Positions 54,181-64,000 of a stretch of DNA of 64,000 bases are shown in pieces (within the stretch, counting starts at the first letter, position 1; the number at the start of each line of letters is the position of its first letter). The notes beneath the pieces were generated by a model. That model was given only the letters and a program-made list of their open reading frames with translations. It was not told the origin of the DNA and searched no databases. A program made the translations under genes and the position numbers. Source of the DNA: Alphaproteobacteria bacterium GM202ARS2 (GTDB taxonomy: Bacteria > Pseudomonadota > Alphaproteobacteria > GM7ARS4). The DNA lies in assembly GCA_014323835.1 (NCBI GenBank), contig JACONH010000003.1, forward strand, positions 1-64,000, in the 5' to 3' direction.

Positions 54181-56461
54181 GTTTATATCCTTTTTATGCC
54201 GACGCGCCGTTGGGCTGGGGCTTGTTGCTGTGACGTTTGCTGCCTGTAGCAGTGGCTCAAGCGGCGGCGGGAGTGTGTCGTCCTCGGGTTCGTTTCGGGG
54301 GCTTCCCCTAAGTGCCTTTGGTAGCGAATTCGGTGAGCCCGACCACCCCAACAACTATGGTCTATCGCTGATTGCGGCAGACGGCGAGACCGCCAGAAAC
54401 TACGATGGCGGCAGTAGCGAAAGACTTCTTGGTGTCTTGGATACCGCCGTCTTTGCCAACAGCCCCGAGTTAGAAGGGCAAAACATTCGAAACATTAATC
54501 GCCCCGAAGACCGAGCAAGCGGCATCTTCAATCCGCTTCTGGCAACGGAGCTATCGCACGGCACGGCTGTTGCCAGCATCATGGTCGGCAGAAGAGATGA
54601 CCGCGGTATGCGCGGCGTTGCCTACAACGCCCGCCTGTTGACCTATGCGATTCCGTTGGGCTCGCCCGCACGTATCTATAATCCTATCGATATCAACGGC
54701 AACTACGACTTTTATGCCTCAACGATGCAGCGATTCATCACTGAAGGCGCGGAAGCCGTCAATATGAGCTTCGGGTGGTCGGGCTTGATAACCTCATACA
54801 CCCAACAGAGCGTGCAAGCCGCCTTCGGACAAACCATCGCCGTGTTGCGGCAAAGCGGACAAGCCCGTCGAACCGTGTTCGTCATTTCTGCCGGCAACGC
54901 ACACGGACGACCGTGTGCACCCAGAAACCCGCTCTGTGCCGATATCGTTGATGGCAACGGCAACGTGGACGCAACCCATCCCGAAGTCCTTGCGGGTCTG
55001 CCGCGTTACTTTGACGAGTTGCGCGGCCACGTCGTTGCTGTAGCTGCTGTGGATGGAAACCGAGCCCTTGCGGGTTTTTCCAATGCCTGCGGTGCCGACT
55101 CGGCAACATGGTGCATCGCCGCACCCGGCGTCAATGTTGCCGTCGCCTCAGGCAACGACGGACAACCCTATGCTCGAGTCAACGGCACATCCTTCGCCGC
55201 ACCCTACGTTACCGGGGCGATTGCCATCATCCTCGAACGCTTCAGCGCGCAAGACATGACGCCACAAGAAGCCGCAACACGGATGCTCGCTACTGCCGAC
55301 AAAAGCTTCACCGGCTACGATGAAGCCACCTACGGTGCGGGTATTCTCTCCATTGAAAACGCCCTACAACCCGCCGGCATGACCGTCTTCATGCGCGCCG
55401 CCGCACCCCCCTTAACGGTCGCCCCCACTGTCGTTTATTTGCCCTATAGCGCTGGCGATGCCCTACGCCACAGCAACGGAACACTTACGTTGTTTGATTC
55501 TCTCGGTGTTGCTTTCCGTGTGCCCCTTCGTCATTTCATCCGCGCCCCTGCTCAACCGCTCTTTTTCCGTCGTCTGCCCCGCCATACCCTTGCTGAGCGC
55601 ACCCATCGAGTAACCGATACGTGGCTTATCGCCCGCAACGTAGCCATCGATGCACACTTGCCGTTTTTATCCACCGCCCGCAATAGCCCTTCTTCTCTCC
55701 ATAACCCCTACTTCGAGTTGCTGTCATCCACCGCCACAACAGTGTTACACCACCGCCACACCCGCTATGGCACGTTCCACATCGCGGTTACCGGCGCAAC
55801 CCCTGCTTCGACCCCCGCCTCGACCCCCGCCTCGACCCCCACCTCGACCTCAGAGGGTAGCCAGCTTCAGTGGGGCAGTTTTATCCATTACACGCCTGTG
55901 CCTTTTGTTTCAGCCCAGCTGGGTTACATCGATGAAGGTGCCCCTTGGCTGGGGGGTAGCAGTCAAGGCGCGCTTGCCATCGAAGCACGCCATACCCTTT
56001 ATGGCAACATCAACATTCATCAGCGTCTCAGCGATAACTGGCATGTTCTTGCCCGCGGCTTTGTCGGACAAAGCACAGTGGCACCAACGACCCAGACGAT
56101 TATCGAGACCATCACGCCCCTTATCACCACGGCTTTTTCTGTTTCAGTGCGCCGCCAAGCGGTCTTCCACCCTAACGACCAGCTGCGTCTACAGCTGCAC
56201 CAGCCGCTGCGCATCGAGCGCGGCACCTTACAGCTGAACTACGGCACGTGGCGCACCAGCGACACCATCATCTACAGCAAACAAGCCCTATCCTTAACGC
56301 CTTCAGCCCGAGAACAACGGCTCTCTATGGACTACGCCACACAGCTGCCCCTAAAAAACAGTGCATTAACCGTCTCCGTTGACTATATCCATAATCCCTA
56401 CCATAGCGCACACAGAAAAAACGCCCTCCAAGCAACGTTTGACATCGCTATAACATTTTGA
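54167..56461 (+). CDS. NalP/SphB1-like lipoprotein subtilase (3 of 3)
   Basis: 764 residues from ATG 54167, whose first 14 nt overlap the end of gene 2 (translational coupling); an upstream start at 54131 would add 12 residues before the signal peptide. Lipobox FAAC (Cys27). Triad intact: Asp92 in GVLDTAVF, His131 in SHGTAVAS, Ser342 in GTSFAAPYVTGA. The passenger-like part ends GAGILSIENALQPAGM; a barrel-like C-terminus ends in an aromatic Phe. It lacks the VSRET linker and parS motifs of its two neighbours, and instead has a Pro-Ala-Ser-Thr repeat before the last region. Confidence 0.85.
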   Translation: MFRSRFISFLCRRAVGLGLVAVTFAACSSGSSGGGSVSSSGSFRGLPLSAFGSEFGEPDHPNNYGLSLIAADGETARNYDGGSSERLLGVLDTAVFANSPELEGQNIRNINRPEDRASGIFNPLLATELSHGTAVASIMVGRRDDRGMRGVAYNARLLTYAIPLGSPARIYNPIDINGNYDFYASTMQRFITEGAEAVNMSFGWSGLITSYTQQSVQAAFGQTIAVLRQSGQARRTVFVISAGNAHGRPCAPRNPLCADIVDGNGNVDATHPEVLAGLPRYFDELRGHVVAVAAVDGNRALAGFSNACGADSATWCIAAPGVNVAVASGNDGQPYARVNGTSFAAPYVTGAIAIILERFSAQDMTPQEAATRMLATADKSFTGYDEATYGAGILSIENALQPAGMTVFMRAAAPPLTVAPTVVYLPYSAGDALRHSNGTLTLFDSLGVAFRVPLRHFIRAPAQPLFFRRLPRHTLAERTHRVTDTWLIARNVAIDAHLPFLSTARNSPSSLHNPYFELLSSTATTVLHHRHTRYGTFHIAVTGATPASTPASTPASTPTSTSEGSQLQWGSFIHYTPVPFVSAQLGYIDEGAPWLGGSSQGALAIEARHTLYGNINIHQRLSDNWHVLARGFVGQSTVAPTTQTIIETITPLITTAFSVSVRRQAVFHPNDQLRLQLHQPLRIERGTLQLNYGTWRTSDTIIYSKQALSLTPSAREQRLSMDYATQLPLKNSALTVSVDYIHNPYHSAHRKNALQATFDIAITF
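55804..55850 (+). repeat. 12-nt tandem repeat in subtilase gene 3
   Basis: About four copies of a 12-nt unit (ACCCCCGCCTCG and variants) encode a (TPAS) run between the protease-derived part and the barrel-like part. The unit is a multiple of three, so copy-number change would keep the frame. Confidence 0.75.
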
Positions 56462-56499
56462 TACGCTGTCCACGAGAGCCCTGAAGCCGAGATGCCCAT

Positions 56500-57198
56500 A
56501 TGAGCCCTGCTGCCACCCCCCCCAGAAGCACCACGAGCACCAGACGCCAAAAGCGTCATGCACCCAGGCACGGCCATTGGGGTGCCATAACCCTGGTGAT
56601 TATCCTTGTGGTCGGCATTTTTCTGCCCACAGGCGGCGACTTACAAAAAGAAATCCATAGCCGTATCGATGCCACTCTTGGACATGAAACCATTCAAGCC
56701 TTTGTAACACCTCTGTCCAATGCGTTTACCACCGCCACCCCATCTACCGACTCTGCCCCTGTTGCTGCGTCCCCCCAGCCACAACAAAACGACTCTGAAC
56801 CCGTGTCGATGATGCGTATGACCACAAAACATTCGAAGCGCACCATCCTTATCAGCTCACGCCTCTTTGCCAAAAGCCGTCATGCCCTCAAGAAAAACAT
56901 CTCGTATATCACAACAACCTATGAAAGCTTTTACGCCTCCACCGACTCTATTGCCCCGCCTGATCCCACCAACCTTATGCACTTCCAAGCCATCGACAGC
57001 ACGCAATTCGAAGACTGGCAACAAGGAGGCATCGTCGATAACGGCATCTTGAACCTTGCCCTGCCAGCAACAGACCCACAACAAGACGAAGAAACCCTGC
57101 GGTTCAGCCTCAGAGGCGACAACGTCCGCAACATCGATAAAGATATTACCCTCGAGAAAAGCCTCGGGGCACTGCTCGCTATCGAAAGCGACTTCTAA
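56500..57198 (+). CDS. Unrecognised single-pass membrane protein at the end of the subtilase operon
   Basis: 232 residues. A basic, Thr/Arg/His-rich N-terminus (1-27), one hydrophobic helix (about 28-44, AITLVIILVVGIFLPTGG), then a region of moderate complexity with a Ser/Pro/Gln-rich linker (about 80-100) and an acidic C-terminus. I recognise no family. It begins 38 nt after the third subtilase, which suggests co-transcription and a supporting role for the exported proteins; that is inference. Confidence 0.55.
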   Translation: MSPAATPPRSTTSTRRQKRHAPRHGHWGAITLVIILVVGIFLPTGGDLQKEIHSRIDATLGHETIQAFVTPLSNAFTTATPSTDSAPVAASPQPQQNDSEPVSMMRMTTKHSKRTILISSRLFAKSRHALKKNISYITTTYESFYASTDSIAPPDPTNLMHFQAIDSTQFEDWQQGGIVDNGILNLALPATDPQQDEETLRFSLRGDNVRNIDKDITLEKSLGALLAIESDF

Positions 57199-57253
57199 GC
57201 TCCCCCCCCTCCCCCCCAACAGCTCACATTCAGCTAAAAAGAGCTAAAAAACG

Positions 57254-57281
57254 TTGCCAGGTAGACAAAATATGCTATCAT
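57254..57281 (+). promoter_or_regulatory. Possible promoter of nrdJ
   Basis: TTGCCA (57254-57259), 16-bp spacer, TATCAT (57276-57281). Both boxes are imperfect. It lies just upstream of the putative NrdR box. Confidence 0.4.
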
Positions 57282-57304
57282 CGCGGTGCAACTGCCACCT
57301 AATA

Positions 57305-57320
57305 CCACTATATGTTGTGG
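57305..57320. promoter_or_regulatory. Putative NrdR box upstream of nrdJ
   Basis: CCACTATATGTTGTGG matches the NrdR repressor consensus ACACWATATWTWGTGT at 13 of 16 positions and lies 40 nt before the nrdJ start, downstream of the proposed promoter. NrdR boxes normally occur in pairs; I did not find a convincing partner at the usual spacing. Confidence 0.5.
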
Positions 57321-57359
57321 ACAATCTTGTGTGAATCATGTTAAAAAGGCGTGCATAAA

Positions 57360-60300
57360 ATGAGGATAGAGCGTTTTTATACCCAAGCGAACACTTCGCC
57401 CTACGATGGCGTTGCCTTCCGTCGTGCCAGTAGCACGATTACCAACCCCGATGGCTCTGTTGTTGCCACCTGCAAAGACTTTATGGTGCCCGAGTCATGG
57501 TCGCAGATTGCCTGTGATATTCTGGCTCAGAAATACTTTCGCAAAGCCGGCGTTCCCGACAAGATTGAGGCGGTTGCAGAAGACAATGTGCCGTCCTGGC
57601 TTTGTCGCGGCAGACCCGCAAAAAAGGCACGTTTCGGGGGTGAACGCGACGCACGGCAAGTCTTCAACAGAATAGCCGGTACCTGGACGTATTGGGGGTG
57701 GAAGCTGGATTACTTCGACAGCGAAGAAGACGCACGCGCCTACTATGACGAAATGTGCTTCATGATGTGTCACCAAGTCGGTAGCCCCAATTCGCCGCAG
57801 TGGTTCAACACCGGGTTGCACTGGGCTTATGGCATCGATAGCGAGGGTCAGGGGCATTTTTATGTGGATCCGCTCACGGAGACGATGACTCGGGCGACCT
57901 CGTCCTACGAGCATCCCCAACCGCACGCCTGTTTCATACAAAGCATTAAGGATGACCTCGTCAATGAGGGCGGTATCATGGATTTGTGGGTGCGGGAAGC
58001 ACGCCTCTTCAAATATGGCTCAGGCACAGGAAGCAACTTTTCCGATTTGCGCGGCAAAGACGAACCCCTATCTGGCGGCGGCAAGTCCTCAGGGCTTATG
58101 AGTTTTCTACGGGTGGGTGATCGCGCCGCCGGTGCCGTCAAGTCCGGCGGAACAACACGGCGTGCCGCAAAAATGGTTTGCGTCGATATCGACCATCCCG
58201 ACATCGAAGAATTCATCACATGGAAGACCATCGAAGAACAAAAAGTCGTCTCGCTGATTACCGGCTCGAAAATCACCGAACGCTACCTCAAACGCATCAT
58301 GCAAGCCTGCCAGCAAGGAAGCGGCGAGAACAAATTCGACCCGCGCCATAACCCCGAGCTGCAACGCACCTTGCGCGATGCTCGTCGCCACCTTATCCCC
58401 GAATCCTACATCCAGCGCGTCCTAGAATATGCCAAGCAAGGTTTCACCGACATCGAGTTCCAAACCTATGATAGCGATTGGGACAGCGAAGCCTACCTGA
58501 CGGTGTCGGGGCAAAACGCCAACAATTCGGTGCGTCTCAGCGATGCCTTCATCGATGCTGCCCGCAACGGCAAGCCGTGGCACTTACGCAACCGCACCGA
58601 CAAAAGCGTTGCTCGCACTGTGCCTGCCCATCATCTCTGGGACAAAATTGCCCACGCCGCGTGGGAATGTGCCGACCCCGGCGTCCAGTTCGATACCACA
58701 ATCAACGAGTGGCACACCTGCCCACGCTCGGGGCCCATTCGTGCCTCCAATCCCTGCTCGGAATATATGTTCCTCGATGATACCGCTTGTAATCTTGCCA
58801 GCGTCAATTTGCTCGCCTTCCACAGCGACGAAACCCCCTTCGATAGCGATGCCTTCGTCCATGCTTGCCGTCTGTGGACGCTGACGCTGGAAATCTCTGT
58901 TGCTATGGCTCAGTTTCCGTCCCAAGCCATCGCCCAGAAATCCTTTGAATTCCGCACCCTCGGGCTGGGCTACGCCAACATCGGCGGCTTGCTCATGGCA
59001 TCAGCCTGTGCCTACGACAGCGACGACGCCCGACAAGCAACCGCCGCCATCACCGCTTTAATGGCTGCAACCGCCTACGAGACCTCCGCCGAGCTCGCAA
59101 AAGAAAAAGGCGCCTTCCGCCATTTCGCCGAAAACAAAGACGATATGCTACGGGTCATCCACAATCATGTCCACGCCGCCCACGGCAAAACCACAGGCTA
59201 TCAAAAACTCAGCATTGTGCCCCCGCCCCTCCATAAAGAACGCTGCCCCTTGCCCGATGTCGCCACTCGAGCCCAAGACAGCTGGAAACGCGCCCTCGAA
59301 AAAGGCAAAAAATACGGCTACAGAAACGCCCAAACAACCTGCATCGCACCCACAGGCACCATCGGCTTGCTCATGGATTGTGATACCACAGGCATCGAAC
59401 CCGACTTTGCCCTCGTCAAATTCAAAAAACTCGCAGGCGGCGGCGGCTTGCGCATCATCAACACAACCGTGCCAACCGCCCTCAAAAAACTCGGCTATAG
59501 CCAAAAACATATCAAAGATATCGAAACCTACATCATCGGCCATAGAAACCTCAAAGAGGCACCCCATATCAATCACACAACCCTCAAAGAAAAAGGATTC
59601 GATGACAAAAGATTACAGATTATCGATAAGGCACTCAAGGATGCCTTCGATATTCGTTTTGTCTTTAACCCGTGGACTCTCGGAAAAGATTTCTGCCACA
59701 ACACCCTCGATATTCCCAAAGAGAAACTAGAAAGTAGCCAGCTGTCGATGCTCGAGCTGCTCGGTTTCAGTGCGGAAGCCATCGACGAAGCCAACACCTA
59801 TTGTTGCGGAAGCATGACCATCGAAGGCGCACCCCACATCAAAAAAGAGCACCTGCCCATCTTCGATTGCGCCAACCCGTGCGGAAAAAAAGGCAAACGA
59901 GTCCTATCCACACAAAGTCATATCCGTATGGTCGCCGCCGCACAGCCCTTCATCTGCGGGGCTATCTCGAAAACAATCAATATGCCACGCACCGCATCCG
60001 TCAAAGACTGCGAGGATGCTTATCTCTTGTCATGGAAACTCGGCTTAAAAGCCAACGCCCTTTACCGAGACGGCTCAAAGCTGTCACAGCCGCTCAGTGC
60101 CGTGCTTGCCGAACAGGAAGACGACCATGACGATACACGCCAAAAAATGGTGCATCATCTCATTCACGAAACCCAAAGGCGACTCAGAAAACGCCTACCG
60201 CAACGGCGACAAGGATACACCCAAAAAGCCACCATCGGCGGACACAAACTCTATCTGCGCACCGGCGAATATGAAGACGGCACCATCGGCGAAATATTCC

Positions 60301-60857
60301 TCGATATGCACAAAGAAGGTGCCGCCTTCAGGAGCCTGATGAACAACTTCGCTATGGCGATATCCATCGGCTTACAGTATGGCGTGCCCCTAGAAGAATT
60401 TGTCGATGCCTATACTTTCACCCGCTTCGAACCCTCAGGGCTGGTTGCCGGCAACGACCATATTCGTATGTCCACCTCCGTTCTCGACTATATCTTCCGT
60501 GAGCTGGCTATCTCGTATCTGGGCAGACACGATCTCTCGCACGTCAGTAGCGATGACTTGCGCGCCGATTACGTCGGACCCGAAAAAGAAAAAGACAAAA
60601 AAGAGACAGAGACCGCCTCAGAAACCGCTCTAGCACCAAGCCCCGGCTATAGCCGTCACCAGCTGCAAGTTGTCAGCGGCGCGCCCACGTCTGTCGGTCA
60701 TGGCAGCAGCAATGCTTCTTTGTCCACCGATGCCGAGCAAGCCCGCTTACAAGGCTATGAGGGTGATGCCTGCCAAGAATGTGGCAACTTCACCTTGGTG
60801 CGCAACGGCACATGCCTCAAGTGCCAATCCTGCGGGAGCACCACCGGCTGCAGCTGA
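57360..60857 (+). CDS. nrdJ: Adenosylcobalamin-dependent ribonucleoside-diphosphate reductase (class II)
   Basis: 1,165 residues from ATG 57360 ([20 protein letters not shown]). Reduces ribonucleotides using B12 instead of oxygen-dependent radical generation. Landmarks: [13 protein letters not shown] and [51 protein letters not shown] followed by [17 protein letters not shown], and a C-terminal zinc/redox region CQECG ... [13 protein letters not shown]. Length is normal for the long NrdJ form of alphaproteobacteria. No B12 riboswitch fits in the 161-nt upstream gap. Confidence 0.95.
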   Translation: MRIERFYTQANTSPYDGVAFRRASSTITNPDGSVVATCKDFMVPESWSQIACDILAQKYFRKAGVPDKIEAVAEDNVPSWLCRGRPAKKARFGGERDARQVFNRIAGTWTYWGWKLDYFDSEEDARAYYDEMCFMMCHQVGSPNSPQWFNTGLHWAYGIDSEGQGHFYVDPLTETMTRATSSYEHPQPHACFIQSIKDDLVNEGGIMDLWVREARLFKYGSGTGSNFSDLRGKDEPLSGGGKSSGLMSFLRVGDRAAGAVKSGGTTRRAAKMVCVDIDHPDIEEFITWKTIEEQKVVSLITGSKITERYLKRIMQACQQGSGENKFDPRHNPELQRTLRDARRHLIPESYIQRVLEYAKQGFTDIEFQTYDSDWDSEAYLTVSGQNANNSVRLSDAFIDAARNGKPWHLRNRTDKSVARTVPAHHLWDKIAHAAWECADPGVQFDTTINEWHTCPRSGPIRASNPCSEYMFLDDTACNLASVNLLAFHSDETPFDSDAFVHACRLWTLTLEISVAMAQFPSQAIAQKSFEFRTLGLGYANIGGLLMASACAYDSDDARQATAAITALMAATAYETSAELAKEKGAFRHFAENKDDMLRVIHNHVHAAHGKTTGYQKLSIVPPPLHKERCPLPDVATRAQDSWKRALEKGKKYGYRNAQTTCIAPTGTIGLLMDCDTTGIEPDFALVKFKKLAGGGGLRIINTTVPTALKKLGYSQKHIKDIETYIIGHRNLKEAPHINHTTLKEKGFDDKRLQIIDKALKDAFDIRFVFNPWTLGKDFCHNTLDIPKEKLESSQLSMLELLGFSAEAIDEANTYCCGSMTIEGAPHIKKEHLPIFDCANPCGKKGKRVLSTQSHIRMVAAAQPFICGAISKTINMPRTASVKDCEDAYLLSWKLGLKANALYRDGSKLSQPLSAVLAEQEDDHDDTRQKMVHHLIHETQRRLRKRLPQRRQGYTQKATIGGHKLYLRTGEYEDGTIGEIFLDMHKEGAAFRSLMNNFAMAISIGLQYGVPLEEFVDAYTFTRFEPSGLVAGNDHIRMSTSVLDYIFRELAISYLGRHDLSHVSSDDLRADYVGPEKEKDKKETETASETALAPSPGYSRHQLQVVSGAPTSVGHGSSNASLSTDAEQARLQGYEGDACQECGNFTLVRNGTCLKCQSCGSTTGCS

Positions 60858-60891
60858 ACCATTCCCACTCCCTCCGTGCCGCGCCCCCCTC

Positions 60892-61386
60892 ATGCCAGCA
60901 GCAAAAATCAGCCCCCTTCACAGCAACTTGCAAAAGCATGGCATCACGTTGCCGCAACCCGCTAAGCCTGCCGCGCACTATCTACCCGTTAAATCCCATG
61001 CTATCGGCAACAATACGTTGCTGTTCGTCTCCGGGCAACTGCCCCTGAAGGATACAACACTCATGCAAGGCATTGTCGGAAGCACCTTAACCATCGACGA
61101 AGCCATACAAGCGGCGCGCCTGTGTGCCCTTCATGTTCTCGCCCAAGTCAATCAGGCGTGTCCCCCGACAAGCCTTGCGACCCTGACATGCTTACAGCTG
61201 CGGGGGTTTGTTGCCTGCGACAGCCAATTCACCCAACAACCCAAAGTCATCGATGCTGCCTCCCAGCTGATAACGCAACTTCTCGAGGACAACGGATGCC
61301 ATGCTCGTGCCGCCGTTGGCGTCAGTTCTTTGCCTCTCGGTGCCTGTGTCGAAGTAGAAGCCTTATTCGCCTATTCGGCAACCTGA
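60892..61386 (+). CDS. RidA (YjgF/YER057c/UK114) family protein
   Basis: 164 residues from ATG 60892 (MPAAKISPLHSNLQKHGITLP). LLFVSGQLPLKD, DEAIQAARLCALHVLAQVNQ and the terminal ARAAVGVSSLPLGACVEVEALF with the conserved Arg match the ~155-residue Rid subfamily rather than the 128-residue RidA itself. Probably deaminates reactive imines, or a related role. Its last 16 nt overlap the 3' end of apt. Confidence 0.85.
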   Translation: MPAAKISPLHSNLQKHGITLPQPAKPAAHYLPVKSHAIGNNTLLFVSGQLPLKDTTLMQGIVGSTLTIDEAIQAARLCALHVLAQVNQACPPTSLATLTCLQLRGFVACDSQFTQQPKVIDAASQLITQLLEDNGCHARAAVGVSSLPLGACVEVEALFAYSAT

Positions 61387-61901
61387 ATCAGAGTCGAAAG
61401 CGGGCACGTCACGTTGCTGCGTCCTCGCAGACTGGTTAGTTCGAGAAGAGCAACCGCCCCGCGCACCTCTAAGCCGATGCTCGTAAGCAGTTTGACGCTC
61501 GCTTTAAGGGTGCCTCCTGTCGCGAGAACATCATCCACCACCACGACTTTTGTGCCTGCTGCCACCATGTCGTTTTGCACTTCGATGCAATCGCTCCCGT
61601 ATTCTAGGTCGTAGGTGTGACGGGTGACGTTGCCCGGTAGTTTGTTCTTTTTGCGCACCATGATGACGCCGCAATGCAAAAGATGGGCTAAGCCAGCGGC
61701 GAGAAGAAAGCCTCGAGCCTCGATGCCAGCCAGCACCGAGCCATCATAGGCACGCACCAGCGGGGCTAAACTCTCGAGGGTGGTCTGCCATACGTCCGGG
61801 TCAACAAGCAACGGCGCAATATCGTAAAAGACAATGCCCGGCTTGGGAAAGTCGGGAACAAGGCGAAAATGACGTTTCAGCCTATCAGCCGCTGTGCTCA
61901 T
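61371..61901 (-). CDS. apt: Adenine phosphoribosyltransferase
   Basis: 176 residues. FPKPGIVFYDIAPLL, GIEARGFLLAAGLA, RKKNKLPG and the PRPP-binding loop VVVVDDVLATGGTLKA. Salvages adenine to AMP. Overlaps the clpA stop by 4 nt on the same strand. Confidence 0.95.
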   Translation of the reverse strand: MSTAADRLKRHFRLVPDFPKPGIVFYDIAPLLVDPDVWQTTLESLAPLVRAYDGSVLAGIEARGFLLAAGLAHLLHCGVIMVRKKNKLPGNVTRHTYDLEYGSDCIEVQNDMVAAGTKVVVVDDVLATGGTLKASVKLLTSIGLEVRGAVALLELTSLRGRSNVTCPLSTLIQVAE

Positions 61902-64000
61902 GACGACACGGGCATTGCCGTTGATGAGCTTTTTGTCGTCTTTTTTGTTTTTTTGGCTGGGGCTTCTTCATAGCGGAAGGTCAGTTTGTCTTTGTGCGCG
62001 CCAATGTGGACGGTGCCACCTTTTTTGAGTTTGCCGTCTAGAATCTCGTTGCTGAGGGGGACTTTAATATGGGCTTGTAAGACCCGTGCCAGAGGGCGGG
62101 CGCCGAATTCGGGGTCAAAGCCTTTATGCACCAGCCAGCGGCGGGCTGCGGCAGACAATACAAGCTCAGCGCGATGCTCGTGCAATAAGCTTGCCAGCTG
62201 ACGCACCTGTTTATCGATGATGCGCCCCATAGACGCTGCCGATAAAGACTTAAAGGTAATCGTGGCATCCAAGCGATTGCGGAATTCCGGTGAAAAAAGC
62301 GCACGTAGAGCGTCATCGTTATCCTGTCCGCCTTTTTCATGGAAGCCTAAGGCTGGCTTTGTCAATTTATCGGCGCCGATGTTGCTGGTCATAATCAGGA
62401 TAAGGTTGCGGAAATTGACGTTGCGCCCTTGATGGTCTTGTAGCGTGCCGTAGTCCATGACTTGTAGTAAGACGTTGAACAGGTCGCTGTGGGCTTTTTC
62501 GATTTCATCGAGCAACAAGACGCAGTGCGGGTTCTGGAGGACGGCATCCGTCAGCATACCGCCTTGGTCGAAGCCGACATACCCCGGCGGCGCGCCTATC
62601 AACTTAGAGATGGCGTGGCGTTCCATGTATTCGGACATATCGAATCGCTTGAGGGGCACGCCCATTTCTTGTGCCAGCACCCGGGCAGCTTCGGTCTTAC
62701 CAACACCAGTAGGCCCACAAAAGAGGTAGCTGCCCATAGTTTTTTCCGCATCACGCAAACCCGCACGGGACAATTTGACCGCCGCCACCAATGCCTCTAG
62801 GGCGGTATTCTGCCCAAAAACAGATGCCTTCAAACGCGACTCCAGATGACGCAGCGACACCCGAGCACGCCTCGATAAATGACGAGACGGCACACCCGTC
62901 GCCTTGGCGACACTATCCTCAATCATCGTGCTATCGATGAATGTGCCCGCCTTAGCGCCGTGCAAACGTTGCCACGCACCCACTTCATCCATGATATCGA
63001 TGGCTTTATCGGGCAGACGTCGGTCGCCCATGTAGCGACACGATAACTCGACAGCGCGCTGTAAGGCTTCTTCTCGGTAGCGCACCTGATGATGCTTTTC
63101 GTAGCGGGCTTTCAGTCCCAACAGGATTTTCAAGGCATCCTCTTGTGAGGGCTCAGCGATATCGATTTTTTGGAAGCGGCGCACCAGAGCTCGGTCTTTT
63201 TCGAAGTGGGTGCGATACTCTTTGTAGGTCGTAGAGCCAATACAGCGTAGCGCACCACGAGCAAGAGACGGCTTCAGAAGATTAGAGGCATCCATAGAGC
63301 CGCCGCTGGTCGCACCCGCTCCCACCAGCGTATGTATTTCATCGATGAACAATAACGCCTTGCCGTGTGCCTCGATGGCCGATACCACCGCCTTAAGACG
63401 TTCTTCGAAGTCGCCGCGATAGCGCGTGCCCGCAAGCAGTGAACCCATATCCAACGCATAAATGACAAATTCTCGTAACGGCTCGGGCACAGCTTTTTCG
63501 TGAATACGCAACGCCAAGCCCTCAGCAAGAGCCGTTTTGCCAACGCCCGGCTCACCAACAAACAAGGGATTGTTTTTACCGCGCCGACACAGAATCTGCA
63601 TCGTCCGAGACATCTCAAGGTCTCGTCCAATCAACGGGTCGATAGCCCCTTCTTCTGCTCGACGGTTTAAGTCCACACACCACTGTGACAAGACTTTAGC
63701 CGAGTCTACGGACTCGCTTTCTGTGTCGCGCTCGCTGGTATCATCGTTGGAAAAACGAGAAACCGATATCCGCACCGACGGCGGCGATGAACGCACCGTC
63801 CCGTGGGAAAGATAATGAACAACAGAATAGCGACTAACACCCTGCTTTTGCAGAGCATAGACCGCATAGGATTCTCGCTCGGAAAACAGCGCAACCAATA
63901 AATGCACCGAAGACAACGTCCGCTTACGAGACGAACGCACATGCGTATCGGCACGGCGCAAAACACGCTGAAAACTCAACGTCAAAAAGACTTCGTTGTC
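61898..64000 (-). CDS. clpA: ATP-dependent Clp protease ATP-binding subunit ClpA (N-terminus off window)
   Basis: The minus-strand frame is open to the right edge: residues [17 protein letters not shown] before the first in-frame start-like codon (TTG 63985) match the middle of the ClpA N-domain, so roughly the first 70 residues lie outside. First AAA module: [29 protein letters not shown]. Second: [26 protein letters not shown], and the ClpP-docking IGA-type loop is not obvious. It ends in a Lys/Thr/Ser-rich tail ([11 protein letters not shown]) longer than usual. Unfolds substrates, including those delivered by ClpS, for ClpP. Confidence 0.92.
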   Translation of the reverse strand, partial: DNEVFLTLSFQRVLRRADTHVRSSRKRTLSSVHLLVALFSERESYAVYALQKQGVSRYSVVHYLSHGTVRSSPPSVRISVSRFSNDDTSERDTESESVDSAKVLSQWCVDLNRRAEEGAIDPLIGRDLEMSRTMQILCRRGKNNPLFVGEPGVGKTALAEGLALRIHEKAVPEPLREFVIYALDMGSLLAGTRYRGDFEERLKAVVSAIEAHGKALLFIDEIHTLVGAGATSGGSMDASNLLKPSLARGALRCIGSTTYKEYRTHFEKDRALVRRFQKIDIAEPSQEDALKILLGLKARYEKHHQVRYREEALQRAVELSCRYMGDRRLPDKAIDIMDEVGAWQRLHGAKAGTFIDSTMIEDSVAKATGVPSRHLSRRARVSLRHLESRLKASVFGQNTALEALVAAVKLSRAGLRDAEKTMGSYLFCGPTGVGKTEAARVLAQEMGVPLKRFDMSEYMERHAISKLIGAPPGYVGFDQGGMLTDAVLQNPHCVLLLDEIEKAHSDLFNVLLQVMDYGTLQDHQGRNVNFRNLILIMTSNIGADKLTKPALGFHEKGGQDNDDALRALFSPEFRNRLDATITFKSLSAASMGRIIDKQVRQLASLLHEHRAELVLSAAARRWLVHKGFDPEFGARPLARVLQAHIKVPLSNEILDGKLKKGGTVHIGAHKDKLTFRYEEAPAKKTKKTTKSSSTAMPVSS

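Noticed and set aside
57199-57359. Cobalamin riboswitch upstream of nrdJ
   Set aside because: The gap is only about 160 nt and lacks a recognisable B12-box segment; a NrdR box fits better.
61898-63985. TTG 63985 as the true start of clpA
   Set aside because: The residues before it (DNEVF) continue the ClpA N-domain, so the gene runs past the window edge.

Overview
The window looks like a compact alphaproteobacterial chromosome. The evidence is an HprK / EIIA-Man / HPr / Enzyme I cluster next to ahcY, a his operon with a DUF2628-type gene between hisB and hisH, a DUF4170-type gene, a type-2 ferredoxin-NADP reductase, a short RNase E with the acidic/Gly-Ser insertion in its S1 domain usual in this class, and a B12-dependent ribonucleotide reductase. 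Housekeeping genes are packed with 0-40 nt gaps, and several neighbours overlap. I cannot name a genus.

Region 1 (1-16.4 kb, minus strand) is one open frame of at least 5,361 codons that runs off the left edge. It has a lipoprotein signal peptide and a near-consensus promoter. It encodes five successive domains recognisable as S8 subtilase relatives whose catalytic residues are largely lost, separated by cysteine-rich stretches, one of about 3.3 kb. Region 2 (16.4-20.6 kb) holds an orphan ClpP-like protein, two parS-like centromere sites, and the export-apparatus genes sctQ-R-S-T-U of an injectisome-type (not flagellar) type III secretion system.

Region 3 (20.6-28.1 kb) has nadK, moaA, tRNA-Leu(UAA), a small membrane protein and tRNA-Ala(GGC) on the minus strand, then aroA-cmk-rpsA-sppA and a DUF4170-like gene on the plus strand. 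Region 4 (28.1-36.4 kb, minus) is an eight-gene run: hisB, DUF2628, hisH, hisA, hisF, guaB, ppiD, trpE. Region 5 (36.4-41.5 kb, plus) is a six-gene cluster of the type that accompanies PQQ-dependent alcohol dehydrogenases (ABC transporter, beta-propeller, two small secreted proteins); no dehydrogenase is in the window. Region 6 (41.5-49.1 kb) is RNase E with a ~420-nt leader, the regulatory PTS genes, ahcY and a convergent ferredoxin-NADP reductase.

Region 7 (49.2-57.2 kb) is an operon of three NalP/SphB1-like lipoprotein subtilases with C-terminal barrel-like regions plus an unknown membrane protein. Two of the subtilase genes each carry three parS-like palindromes inside the coding sequence, all read in the same frame as Val-Ser-Arg-Glu-Thr. 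Region 8 (57.2-64 kb) is nrdJ with a putative NrdR box, a RidA-family gene, apt, and clpA cut by the right edge.

The two most unusual things are the giant multi-domain pseudo-subtilase and the parS motifs embedded in the subtilase genes. The three ordinary-sized subtilases are evidently relatives of the domains in the giant protein, and the middle one has already lost its catalytic Asp.
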